This document shows, piece by piece, positions 1 through 18,105 of a DNA stretch of 64,000 nt. The DNA is taken from contig CM057057.1 of assembly GCA_029945375.1 (NCBI GenBank), positions 5,766,001-5,830,000 on the forward strand. Direction: 5' to 3'. The notes beneath the pieces are model-generated. The model worked only from the letters and a program-made list of their open reading frames with translations, was not told the origin of the DNA and ran no database searches. The number at the start of each line of letters is the position of its first letter. The stretch's first letter is position 1. This DNA is from Agaricus subrufescens. Lineage: Eukaryota > Basidiomycota > Agaricomycetes > Agaricales > Agaricaceae. The position numbers and the translations under genes are program-made.

Positions 1-1876
1 TGTTAGTTTTTCGCAGGAACATAATTACCCATTCGGGTGTATGATGATAGTATCTAGGACACCGTTGGATGTTCCAGGTGGCCATATGAGTTGCGTGATG
101 ATAGCCAAGAGAGTCTTCACGTTGTCCGTGCCTTTGACTCGCGGAAATATGCTATTCGTCAAGTTTCAATACCTACTCCGATTGTGCTTCAGATATGTGA
201 TTTCCATATTAGGTATCAGTGTTCAATCAACGCTTTTTTTAGACAGTGACAAAGGGTCGTTTTCATTTGATCATCACGTTCACGAAAGATATTGGCTCCG
301 GTGACAAGTGAGACGAGAAACGATGACAGGCTAATTGGAAGCGAGAAGATTGATGGGGAAGCATGAAACTGGTAAATCTATTCGGCATTGTACTTATCTC
401 TCCATCTATTCCAGTAAAGATCACTAGTGGGACCCTTGATCATAATGTGATTCATTTCCTCGTCTTTGGCGGGGAATGTGCGAAAATAGTTCGCGGCAAG
501 GGAACAATGGTCAAGTTGACGGGTACCTAGATCATGAGGTTCACGTGTGAACGTCTCTCGCAAAATTGAAAGGAGGCTAAAATAGAACTACAATTCTGCT
601 TTAGCCATTAACCACGTACCTGCTCTGACGAATGAGCGCCAGTGGCATCGATCAAAATTGTTGAACACCAACGAGAAGTGCCCCAAGGGCTCTATTTTGT
701 TATTGTATTGTGTGTGTGTGATTTGTAGAAGAATGGAAGCATGTGGGTCAGGGAACCTTTCAACAATTGCTCGTTCAATCTCCTCATATCATGTTCATCT
801 TCTTGATAGTGATGATGATTGTTACGGTCAATGCACTCGTTTTACAGCCTGATATAAGTGAAGCCGGTAAGCCGTTCCGAGTCATGGTTTGGTTGCTAGT
901 CGTCATGAATGAGCCGCTTCGTGAATCGGGTAAAAGGCAGACTTGCGGAGTGGGATCGCCGCGAGCGGTGAGTTGTCTTATTTCCAAGCCAAAATTAAGA
1001 TTATCAGTACGCGACGATCCATTGAATGCATTGCGGGATGACCACTCGCCCTTCTTCAATACTGAGAGCGGGAGCAGGGTCGATACCTCGTCATTGCTCG
1101 GATATGTCGTACTACTAGTTTGAGTGTAGTGGTCTGGATCTGTTCACTTACACTGCCAGCTCGTTCGGTTCCAAGATGGCGTTCTTCTTCTCCGATGAGC
1201 GAGGACTTAGCTAGAATGTCAAAGCAAGAAGATGGCATATTTACTCATTGTTTCCAAGATCATATGTGACGGAATAATAGAAGGGATACCTGCAAATTTG
1301 TAGAAGGTCAGAAGGCAATCTAGGTACGCTGTGAGTCTTGGTGGTCATAGATGGCAATGACACCCGGTGAAAAAACAGTCCCGGTCGTATCTTGTGCACA
1401 TGAGTAGTAATCAACTTCAATTTAACCTAGATTAAATTTTGTTGGCATAGACGGAGGATATTCATCGTATCACGCATCTTATCTGGATTTCCTGGTCCAG
1501 ACCGAACGCCGAGGTATTGTATTGTTTTCTGGTTTTCCTGTGTCCGATTCTGGCAGCATCAAGCCAGAATACTGGTCCATACCATTAGTATTTGGGATTT
1601 TTACCCGGAGATTCCGATTGGAGAGATGTTGTCAATTGTAATAGTCTGGACGAACTTGAGAAAATCGTCTGCGCCCGGAAAGATATAAAAGACCCACCCA
1701 TCTGTGAAGAATATCCTCAGAGTCGATCTACCAGTTGACCTTTGTGAGCTCCATACTTACCTTCTCTCGACTTGAATATTACTCTAACTTCTCGTTTACA
1801 GGTAACCACCAGAAATCGAGTTTGTCAACACTGTTTCCGACCGCCTCTAAGTAGTGCTGACTTACTTTTTGCTAGT
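1..1876. other. Gene-poor left edge, no confident gene
   Basis: No reading frame here reaches the quality of the genes further right. One plus-strand ORF from an ATG at 791 to 1123 (111 codons) begins with a very hydrophobic stretch (MFIFLIVMMIVTVNALVL) that could be a signal peptide, but the rest has no family features and the frame may be chance. Short minus-strand frames at 378-563 and 784-1059 begin at non-ATG codons. A TATA-like motif (atataaaa) at about 1683-1690 precedes the small secreted-protein ORF at 1877. Confidence 0.4.
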
Positions 1877-2065
1877 ATGAAGTTCTTTTTCGCAGTCGTT
1901 ATTGCTACCCTCGTTTGGGTCGCTCAAGTATCGTCTATCCATGTTGATGGTCAAGCTTGTGTTACTATCTGCGCCCCTGAGCCGATCCAATGTGGCCCTG
2001 GGTCGGGCCATCATACCAGCCTTGTCACTGCGGCCGCTGCCGCGAGTGCTGCGATAGTAGATTGA
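1877..2065 (+). CDS. Small secreted protein candidate, 62 aa
   Basis: A 62-codon ORF begins with a textbook signal peptide: MKFFF, then a hydrophobic core, then AQVSS as a likely cleavage region near residue 19. The predicted mature part is about 40 residues. It has three Cys, a Gly/Pro-rich middle (CGPGSG) and an Ala-rich tail ending AAIVD. A TATA-like box lies about 190 bases upstream. The intervening leader may contain an intron, because an acceptor-like tttacag ends near 1800. I do not recognise a family. It could be a stand-alone small secreted protein or the first exon of a longer one, since GT dinucleotides follow the stop. I chose this start because it opens directly into the signal peptide. 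It is not a typical basidiomycete pheromone precursor: there is no C-terminal CaaX box. Confidence 0.4.
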   Translation: MKFFFAVVIATLVWVAQVSSIHVDGQACVTICAPEPIQCGPGSGHHTSLVTAAAAASAAIVD

Positions 2066-3499
2066 TCCACTTCCAACTGCTATGCGCTTAGGCTGTGACC
2101 AGGTACTTGTTCGTGAATTGTTGATGATTGATTGGTATTGGATTTGGCGGATTGAAATTGTGATATATTTAACTGTGATGGGTCTGATGATGGGGAAGGT
2201 GTGGAGCAAATATTACGAGGGATTCGGATGTGTGGAATTGAAATCGTGATGTGTTTGACTATGGAGTAGAAAATATATTGAAAATTATACGTGTTATGAT
2301 GAATACTCCTAGTGGTGAACTGCGATAATCTAAAGAAGACGATCAATAAGGTGATGCATAGGTCTAATCAAGCTCAACGGTGCGGGGGTATGAGTGGGGA
2401 TAGCTCAGCCTTGAGTGTCTGTGAGATGCGGTTGATGTCTGAGCATATAGAAGAAAGTTTCAGTCAGTTTGTCTAATTATTTTATGAGTAGACGTCGTAG
2501 AATAAAAGTCGTATGCGCCAATCAACTGCCTGTCCATCGAGAAAACCTGCGACGGCGTGCTGCTGGCTGTTCAGCTTACTGGTAACAACAGTTAAGTATA
2601 CCGGGTGAGTTTGGCTTGCTGCAATAATTGACTAGACACAGTCGACGAGAGACCTTTTAGTATGTATCATGCATAGACGGCGACCACAAACCATTGCGAT
2701 AGAACTACACTTGACATTGGTGTAAATGTTCCACTCAATCTTGAATGGGCCAAAAATACCGCGGTCTCCTTGCGTTTGACCATCATGATCAACATCAGGG
2801 TCTACCGAGCGTTTGCTAAGCCAATCAACGGGCACGTTGGCATTGAGCCCATAGATTTCGGCATTGTTATGTAGGGCGCGTCGACTTTTGAGTAAATGTG
2901 CTCTTGGGAGACTCATAAGCCATGTGTTGTTGAAAACCCACCCCATTGGCCGACCTATACGTAAGTGGTAGCTCCAGTTAGTCTGTGTACCGCATTGTTC
3001 ATTTGCAGTTATATTTAGCAATTTGGTGTCGTGGAGAAACGTGTATCAAGGGCCCAGGAAAAAAAGAAGCCACGAGATAGTGTTATCTCCGGGTTTTTCA
3101 GCCTCAGCAAGCTGCAATAACAGCGGTCTCTCTCTTTCAAGAGCCCATAATGGTACAGCCAGCCTACTCGAGTAATATGTGCGGGATGACGAGCGTCGTT
3201 TGGCCATATATATAGGCCAATATAGGGCAGAAATTCCAGAAAGATCTGATCATGAGGACCCTATGCTGGGGTTAGGAGTTACCGTAGACGTGACCGCATC
3301 CCTGACCGACCCACAGCTTTCCAGATACCTCGTTCATCCCACACAACAAATTTTCCATGGAGGCTTGAGATTTCGACGAGAACCTGAAAAACCCCCCACA
3401 CGGGTCTTTCTGAAGCTTCTCACTTAGTCTTTCTCATTCCAAACTCCTCTTTCTTCTCTGAGAAAGTGATTCCTGCAACATCACCCCGTACGCTACGCT
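2066..3499. other. Intergenic stretch with imperfect repeats
   Basis: No supported gene. A minus-strand frame at 2632-3021 is open for 129 codons but starts at TTG and matches nothing I know. Two related segments, 2151-2180 and 2237-2264, share attgaaat-gtgat-t-tttgact-tg. A TATA-like run (catatatatagg) near 3205 and a pyrimidine-rich tract at 3425-3465 just before the GCN2 ATG suggest that the right end of this stretch is the GCN2 promoter. Confidence 0.45.
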
Positions 3500-10269
<6,770 letters not shown>

Positions 10270-10697
10270 ACTGTTATCAATTCTCACATTGTTATAATGT
10301 TAATGTATGATTTAACGCATCTTGCATGATTTTGTATTTGGTCTACTATGTATCATGGATATCTCAATTGGGTTCGCAATTCATCAATCAATCGTCTATT
10401 CAAATTACTGTATCGAATCTCCTCTCATAGTTGGCGACTTTCAATCAAGTGGACGATTGGCAAGCAAGTTCAACCCCAGGAAAACACTTACGCTCCATCC
10501 AATTCCTTTGAACATGTAATCAGGATGGCAATTTAAAGCCCCCCACCACAAGCGCGACTGGGGAACGGCAGCAGATATATAAATACGCAGATTTTGTAAA
10601 CCATCCTGTGGCGAATACAAGGGCAAAGAAAGACGAAATACAAGGCAGCAGTACATGAAAACACATCTCGAAAATATGAAGCAAGCGTCCAAATCTA
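10270..10697. other. Convergent 3' intergenic region
   Basis: GCN2 (+) and the GH27 gene (-) end facing each other with about 430 bases between their stop codons. The stretch is AT-rich and holds only short chance frames. I see no conserved gene or repeat in it. It presumably carries both 3' UTRs and polyadenylation sites. Confidence 0.6.
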
Positions 10698-13600
10698 TCA
10701 CTGGTCGATTCGGGTCCCATTCTGATCCATACACCATTCTGGCCTGGCACAAGGTGGTGGAGTATTGGCAGGTTCGTCACCAGCATCTTTAAGTAGCAAG
10801 GCCACAACTCCGTGGGGTGGGACATTATGAACAGTCATGTTACGGACGACAGTGCCATTGTCGGTGTGTGTCCATAGATCCTATGTCAATATCAAAGTCA
10901 AAAATTGACTATAGGACATCAAGAGGGTATGAATGCTCTAACTTACGCGAACAGAATATTGTCTTCCTGCGCGGATCCAAGGGGATTCAGTCAAATTAAA
11001 GAACATGTCCGCTGGCTGATCAAGAACGTTCAGCTAAGACGAGGAAAGGTTCAGACAATCGACAGAGGCGAATATTGCGATCTATACGAACCAACATGAA
11101 TACAGCACCATATGACGTGTTTCCACTCCAATATTGTGCAGGGTGCGTGGAATTGAAGGACCAGTTCGGCTAAAGTACTGCATTGAGTTTACCTTGTGAT
11201 AGAAATAACGATTTTGCGCTTACATTGACTCCCCACCTGAACGGGCTGACAGAGGTTCCAATATTCGGGTCTTGATGAATGTCGATAAGCTCTTTATTCT
11301 TAAGGATCGTTACAGTCTCTTTTGTTGCCTTAGTGAGCTGCAAAAGAACAGAATGGGTTTGAATTCCAGGAATCAAACGCGCCATTAGGAGCTTACATCG
11401 GTGCTCTAGTTTGTTCAGATAAGCATTTCGGTGTCTGCGATCAAACTAACGGACTTACAATCACGAGAGGCGATCTCATCAGTGCCCAGGCCGTGAAGTG
11501 TGATTTGGACTCTTCAAATGTCATGCCTCCGTTACCACTATGGAATAGATTGAATACAACCCAGCTGAGGTCAAACGCTGAGCTACTCACACTTGGAGCT
11601 ATAAGGTGTCAGAGAGTTTGTTTTAATTCCTATTGTTAACAATTAAGCTGAGAACATACGAAATCCATATCGCCGTAGCCATAAAAATCATTGGCCCAAG
11701 AGTAGAAGGAATTTCTAAGGAGAGACGTCAGCTTAAACCAGAACCAATCAAGTAAAAATCTACAGGACGCACTGGTTGAGGATGCTGATACTATGGCCCC
11801 AATCAGATCCAGTGTCATCCGTTGTCTATTGATTCGGTTTTGTCAGCATTGTAAACCAATGAAAAACGTGAGGAAAGGTCACTTACTCTCCAAGTCTGTC
11901 CCAGCTTCTTTGCCCACAACCAAGGTTGTTCCTATAAAGGAGCATCAGTCCAAGCGAACGCCTAATATATAATGCACCTGACTCGACCCCACTGGCACAA
12001 AGAAAACAGCACAGATTTGCCGGTACGCTGTTTTAACCTCGCAATAGCGTCTGACATACGTTTATACTCTTAGGACAAGAATTAAGCATTTCCCTCTTGT
12101 ACCGGAATTGAACTCTTTACTCACTTCCGACCATTCCTTCCTTGATAACTTCATCAAAAGGCACTATTTATGATTGAGGTGGCTTGTTACGACAATAGAT
12201 CCACGCAGATCCTCACCAGCACAATTATCATATCTAAGAGAAATCATTAGTACCTGGTCTCAATCTAGTTCAGAGAGACAGCATACTTGAGGAGGTCAAA
12301 GTTCCAGTCCTCTGAAAATAGGCTGATATCCCTGCGATGACATGTGAGGGGATGGCAGCGACCAAGGAAATGAAAAAATCTACTTGTCTTCATTCTGGAA
12401 AGAACCGGGGTAGAGCTGACAAGTGAACCATCCAGAATCACTATACTATATCAATCGTCAGATGTACAAGTTATTGAATACTGAGTAATAAACTTACGAT
12501 CCCAGCTTTGCTGTCAGGGACAATTGAGCCGGTTAGTTCGTGGATTAGACAGCGGGTATAACTCACAAGCCCATGTCGTGAAGTTGATCAGTTAGGTTTC
12601 TCATACCTGAAGGAAAACGTTCTTTGTCTAGTTTTATTGATTAGAGGTCATGTTTGGTGGAGGAATGTATACTAAAAACAATACTTACTCGCTACGATAT
12701 TACCGTCACCATCCCGTTGCTTTTCGGAATAGCAATCATCGATATTGATATAATTATAACCAGCATCCTACCATAGTTCAAAGGCACGGTCAGCGATGGC
12801 GATGAGTAACAAAATCGGTAAACGAACCAATAAACCCAACGATTTCACGAGTTTTGCATTATCGAGTACAATCGTTTCGTTAATTTCGCACTACATCATC
12901 AGTCACTCCAATACCGTCAAAGAAAGAGATCAAGTAGGGACGAACCTGATAAGCGTACCAAGCTATGTTTGGCAGTGATAAGAATGATCGTAGAGACTCT
13001 GATCATGGTGAAGACCACATACTGTTCCATCCCATAACTGAAAGAATGAAGTTGAAGTTATCTCTGCACGGACAAGGTAAATCACGTACTGGGTAATCGA
13101 CCGACATCATCCTCAGCGGTGCATGGGGCGCTGGTATCTGATGCATTACCAAGTACAGCCAAGACAGCAGCAGCTACAACGACACCCAAAGCTGCCATAG
13201 CCGTGAAAACGTTGGCAGTTGTCAGGTACCTGGTCTTCGACCCTACCAAATATATATCAACGTCCTAAGGTCAGATGGTCAGAGCTACACGCGAAAAGCT
13301 TTACCAGGGTTTTGTACTGCCGCGTGTCCGAGAAGTGCTGGAGTAATTTTATCAGCCAATATCAGCAGCCAATAAGCCTTCCATAATCTTACGTGTAGTT
13401 TCCCCTGCACCACTCACACCCGAATCAACACCTTTCGAGGAAACATCAGTATGCTCAGAACAGATTTAGAAATGCTCGCATGTGTGAATGAGTTCAATTT
13501 CCCATCCATCCCGAGGAGAATCTGTTCGAATGCGCTCTATCCATGCGGGCGAGTGTCCATGGAAGCTAGTCTTGTGGGTTACCTACCGGGTGTACCTGCT

Positions 13601-14169
13601 AACAAAAGTCGATGTTACCACAATGCCAAGGCAGAATAAGAAGGTGTCGGCTTACCACTTTCGACATGGGTCGTAGAAGAAACGAGACGTGCTTGACTAT
13701 GAGCTGCATTCCACTTATTGATTAAAATGGCTACTCCTGTTAATGAAGACTAGATGTTTTCAACGTACCTTGGCTATCTGAACTTGCCATACTAGTGCTG
13801 CAGGAGTAAGTCAAGTTCAGAGGATACCCGAACGAGGGAGTTCTACTTACCAAGGTGCTAAATATGCCTCACTTTGTACCAGGATCACCACGCGGTGTGT
13901 ATTGATGGTCCGATGCAGCACTAGAACAGTAAGGTTTGTATATGTCATCATCGGGGCATGTGAGTCCATGAAACTAACAATTGCCTCCGGTTGTCAAATT
14001 TAGGAAGAACCTCAGGATAACGATGCTCGAAGATATCGATGGCCCGTAACAGAGACGGACGATGTGGCAGCTGGCTCGATGTCGGGTCAAAGTCGCTTTA
14101 ATTGGTTCTTATATTAGTGGCAATGCCCGAGTACGCCTCCACGAACCCTGCGTCACGTGGAGCAAGCAT
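10698..14169 (-). CDS. Membrane-anchored GH27 alpha-galactosidase
   Basis: The enzyme removes terminal alpha-galactose residues. The catalytic half carries GH27 signatures in order: MGWNTWYAYQ, GYNYINIDDCYSEKQRDGDG (about 12690-12770), FPSGMRNLTDQLHDMGL, FTCQLYPGSFQNEDK, LLKYDNCAGEDLR with the nucleophile Asp (about 12220-12285), and a C-terminal beta domain ending QNGTRIDQ. The gene is split into many small exons. The unusual part is the 5' end. From an ATG at 14169, preceded directly by an in-frame TGA, several exons join without a frame break: MLAPRDAGFVEA, DFDPTSSQLPHR, SDHQYTPRGDPG, MASSDSQG, ILINKWNAAHSQ and LLGHAAVQNPG. They lead into a hydrophobic segment at residues about 141-162 (MAALGVVVAAAVLAVLG). 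This predicts a type II membrane protein with about 140 cytosolic residues and the catalytic domain in the lumen or outside. A shorter protein starting at the ATG at 13198 would instead have a plain signal sequence. GH27 identity is firm; the N-terminal exon model is inferred. Confidence 0.85.
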
Positions 14170-15529
14170 TCAATAAGTTTGTTGACTCGACGGCCAACCA
14201 GAGATTAGATGCCGCAGCAGCCACTGATACTAGGTACAGGAATGTAGAGACGCCTGTTCTTGTTCACATGTATCTCTTCGTTGTAAAGCAAGCAACTAGT
14301 TCGTATGAGAGTAGCAATACTTTTACATGTTTGAAGGTGTTTGTCTCAAGGGTCAAGCTATTCTTGTGTTCTGTTTATATTTACGTATCGCTTTTGAATA
14401 CACTATCGCCGACTCATTCTCTTGTAGTTACACAGATTGTGCCATTATGCTCCGCTTCTTTTACCGCTGTAAAGCTAATATCTTGTTTTTACCTGCGCCA
14501 ATTTGGCACAATAATCTTGGACGGGCTTGAGTTGACTACCATGTGGTGCATCATTTCTGACTCCACAGCATCATCGCCTAAAATTCAAACGTGACCCTTC
14601 CATTGACAAACAAATGGAGCACCTGTTTAAGACTGCTCCCAGAACCTTCTTCGACAATAAGCGGCCTATTTTTTCTCAGGTTTGTGCACGACTAAATTTA
14701 CAATGCCAAGATCGAATACGACTCCTATTTCCAAGGTCAGTAAATCCGTACTTTCAGTTTCAATCATTGTGGTGACGAAAACGAACGCGTATGTCTTCGC
14801 TATCTCTTTTTATCTGTTATCGAGAATCACAATGACTAGCTCCTATCAACTACTTTGCCACCGGAAGTGGTTGTGTTGTTGCTGACATAAACCGGGAACA
14901 TGCATGGGACGTCTTGTAGACACAAATATTTCCCAGATTGGTCTCAAGGTAGTGTAGTACTTTTCATCGATGTTTTTAAATATCCATCATTTCAAGCCCT
15001 TTCAGATAAGGTACATCTATAAGTGATTCTAGTGTCGTTTTCCAATTTACTTTCGATAATTTGTCTCTATCTGTGGCTCATTGACAAGCGAACTGCGCGG
15101 ACGCATTCATATATACACTCATCCTGCCCTCAAACCATCGATGTCATGAAAAAGGCTAGGGTCTAGCAGCGACCAACACTCTGCTTTCTACGCCTGCTCC
15201 AGGACGAAATATTTCAAATCCGGCAATTTCGTCATCCGTTTCCAATTGCCTTCTTACTATCACGGTGATACATCAAAAACACACGTATGTCTCCTCCATA
15301 GCTTATCTCGGACAAGTATGAAAGGTTATTTCTGAAGTCAAGACCGTTGAATGTGATTTGAAGGCGATCGAAATAAGTTAAGGTTATAGGCAATTAGAAG
15401 CTTCAAATGCGTAAGCAAATCTCTTACATGCCAATCTACACCCACGTAATATGAAACATAGCTTCAAGAATGTATACTACAATCAAGCGTCTGTTTTCCA
15501 ATACAGTATATGTCACCACCGATTACCAA
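14170..15529. other. Possible eroded plus-strand gene
   Basis: Scattered coding-like blocks lie on the plus strand but cannot be joined into a full gene. They are FNKFVDSTANQRLDAAAATD at about 14165-14225, RDPSIDKQMEHLFKTAPRTF at about 14590-14650, and INYFATGSGCVVADINREHA at about 14845-14905, which soon meets a stop at 14917. No ATG start, family or complete splice chain was found, so it may be a decayed gene or chance. The first block overlaps exon 1 of the GH27 gene on the other strand. From 15000 to 15529 I see nothing. Confidence 0.25.
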
Positions 15530-16348
15530 CTAACCTATTACTTCTGCCTGTGCTTTCTGCCAAGATGAACGACTGGATATTTCCTCGAACCATCGTCTGA
15601 CGTTGGGCCTTTTGTGGCCGATATCAAATCCGCCGCGTGCGAGGATATTGCTCGTAGGAATGTGAAACAAGTCTGCAAGAGTAAAGCTCTACCAGTAATA
15701 GATGATAATTGCTTGCATTAACTACCCAAGACGCATAGCAAAAAAAAAATCAGATACTCACATCACCAGCAATATACCTCTGTTTTGCAAGGATTTTTTC
15801 ATAAACGTCAAGTGTAGCATTCATGTGGTTCTCTAATTCTCTGCGTTTTGCTGAGTTGGCTTCCAGTTTGAGAAGCCTATGCAGGCAATCCACCAACTGA
15901 TTCATGACAGCAAAATATTTGACGCTCACGGTTTGACATAAACTTCGAAAACTAGGGGTGTCCCAGTGTAATCGAAACGGGAAATTTCAATCGCAGCGGC
16001 TTGGTCATATAAAGCGCGTTGCCTTGGATCGAAAGGTATGAGTCCGGGTCCTCCGGAGTAATTTTCTTCGAGGTAGCGAGCGATAGCACGGCTCTCGCAT
16101 AATACGAAACCATTGTCATCCTAGGATGCCTTCATATGGTGAGCACATACTAGATTGTCAATGAGACGCACAATACAAGGGACCATGCCGAATGGGTTCA
16201 TCGCGAGGAACTCGGGCGATTTTTGCTGCCTCGACGCAAAATCAACGTTGACAAACTCGAATGGGATCCCTTTCTCATAAAGAACCATAGAAACGATCTT
16301 TCCATGAGTGGTGTTGGAGTTGGTGTACAGCTTGATTGGCCGCATCAT
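15530..16348 (-). CDS. Glutathione S-transferase, phi-like (copy 1)
   Basis: A cytosolic enzyme that conjugates glutathione to electrophiles. The N-terminal thioredoxin-like domain begins MMRPIKLYTNSNTTHGKIVS. It has the NPFGMVPCI cis-Pro loop and, after an intron, an ESRAIARYLEENY-type block that binds the glutamyl part of glutathione. The helical C-terminal domain follows, with LADLFHIP-type and RPNVRRWFEEISSR segments, ending QAEVIG. About four short introns interrupt it. The start is the first ATG in the frame; the upstream extension is open but lacks ATG. It lies head-to-head with a close paralogue starting at 16762. The two share most of the first 60 residues (HGKIVSMVLYEK, VPCIVR) and the same exon junction after VPCI, so they arose by local duplication. 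The NPFG-VP and ESRAI blocks resemble phi-class enzymes; class assignment is tentative. Confidence 0.88.
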
Positions 16349-16761
16349 GATGAAAGAGGGTTTTGAGTAGAGGCACGACAAATGCAGCAGACAACACGTT
16401 CATGGGTAAATCATGGAGCTCATATTATATTATCCCCCGTCCGGCAGTAACGCGGCTTAATAATACTCTTTGGGTAGTGCCGATGGCATGTAGATCAAAC
16501 TTATCATAGGACGATACAAACCATCTATTAATATTGATAATGTTATCTGACAAGCTGAGTTCTAGCCCAGAGCCACCGAGAAGTTTAAGTTTAACTACAC
16601 CCTATTCTACGCGAGTGTAAACAGGTCACCCCAGTCGGAAATATAACCGGCGTAGCAGAAGACCGGGTGAGTCATACCTTTACACAAATAACAAGATGAG
16701 TGGGAACAAAAGAATGATCAAGTGATAAGGCCGATCACTCACACCTTCTAGTCTCCCCCCG
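16349..16761. promoter_or_regulatory. Shared divergent promoter of the GST pair
   Basis: The two GST genes start about 410 bases apart and point away from each other, so this segment must hold both promoters. It contains AT-rich runs such as tattatattatccccc near 16425 and ataatattgataatg near 16535. I could not identify a specific operator. The shared promoter suggests the two genes may be induced together; that is an inference from arrangement only. Confidence 0.45.
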
Positions 16762-17556
16762 ATGGTAATTAAGCTATATTCGCATCCTCGTTCCCCCCAT
16801 GGAAAAATCGTGTCTATGGTTCTCTACGAAAAAGAGATCCCTTTCAGATTCATCATAATCGACTTCGCTTCACAACAACAGAAGGAGCCCGAATATCTGG
16901 CACTGAACCCTTTTAGCGAGGTACCCTGCATCGTACGTGCTAATCATTGCATGAAGTACATATCTGTAAGAAACGTCTCAGGATGACAATGGTTTTGTAT
17001 TATATGAGAGTCGGGCTATAGCGCGTTACCTCGAAGAGAACTATCCAAAAGGGCCTGGACTCATACCTCTTGATCCCAAGCAACGTGCTTTATTCGACCA
17101 AGCTGCCGGTATAGAAGCGTCGCGTTTCGACCGTTATGCGTCATTACTCGTCTTCGAGATCGTAGTCAAGAAGTAGGTAGACCGCTTGAATTATTAACGC
17201 CCGCTCATCTCGTCACCTGTCAAGGCGTCTGGAACTGGAACCCGATCCAGTATTTTGCAAACAGTTGTCGGACAAAGTCAATGCTATACTCGATGCTTAC
17301 GATCAAATTCTCGGGAGGCAGAAGTATATCGCTGGTGATGTGAGTCATGTCCTTGAACCCATTGAGCACTAATGTAAATGATTGTGACTGCCAATAGTCG
17401 CTCACATTAGCAGATCTATATCATATTCCGGTGGCTGTCTTATTGTCTTATGGTGGTTTTGATATCAGTAGAGGAAGAGATAATGTAAAGAGATGGTTTG
17501 ACGAGATATCCGCCCGCCCATCCTGGCAGAAGGCTAAGGAGGGACTAGATACTTAG
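16762..17556 (+). CDS. Glutathione S-transferase, phi-like (copy 2)
   Basis: Paralogue of the minus-strand GST next to it, with the same reaction and fold. It starts MVIKLYSHPRSPHGKIVSMV, followed by the cis-Pro loop NPFSEVPCI, where Ser-Glu replaces the Gly-Met of copy 1. After an intron comes the intact glutathione-binding block YESRAIARYLEENY, then GPGLIPLDPKQRALFDQAAG. Further short introns separate IVVKK, RLELEPDPVFCKQLSDKVNA and SLTLADLYHIPVAVLLSYGG. The protein ends PSWQKAKEGLDT. All expected blocks are present in one order with no frame break, so the gene appears functional. Family length is about 210-220 residues, as predicted here. Confidence 0.9.
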
Positions 17557-18105
17557 GCATAGTCCGGCCTAGTTGGTCAAACATTGCACGTTAAATAAAG
17601 TACTCGTGTAATAGTTCAGCGCGTCTATCCAAATTTAACATTTAATCGTTGCAGTGCGCCCGACGCTTGTTATACTATAAAAATGGATCGTTTACAACCA
17701 ATAGCTGTCAATGTTTCGAAGAAGCTTTCTTTCGAAAAGGAACGAGTGTACTGATCTAATCTATAGTTTCGACTTGGCGTTGCCACGCAAGGCTTGATAT
17801 ATATTGGGACGTGTTCAGAAGCCGTTGAGACGACGCACACACAGCTATCTCTGGCCATGAGCGCACTGTAAGTCTATAACAGATAGATAACAGATAGAAG
17901 AGGCAGGTAATCACATGATCGCGTACAGGCTGAATTAGCAGAATAAGTCTGTAATTTTTGGTATGATTTACTGATCTAGTAAACTGAGAAATCCGACTTG
18001 CTATGAAGAATTCTTGTCCTTCGCAGGGCAAAGAAAAAGAGGATTATAACAGGACCCAACTGAAGAAGGGGAGCGGATGAAATATACATAGCCGCATTGA
18101 AACCC
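17557..18105. other. Convergent intergenic region
   Basis: Lies between the stop codons of the plus-strand GST and the minus-strand methyltransferase. Only short frames cross it. A small direct repeat (taacagatag) occurs twice near 17876-17896. No gene is supported. Confidence 0.5.

Noticed and set aside
2632..3021. A 129-codon minus-strand frame
   Set aside because: Starts at TTG, no family match, and no splice sites that extend it. Kept only as a note.
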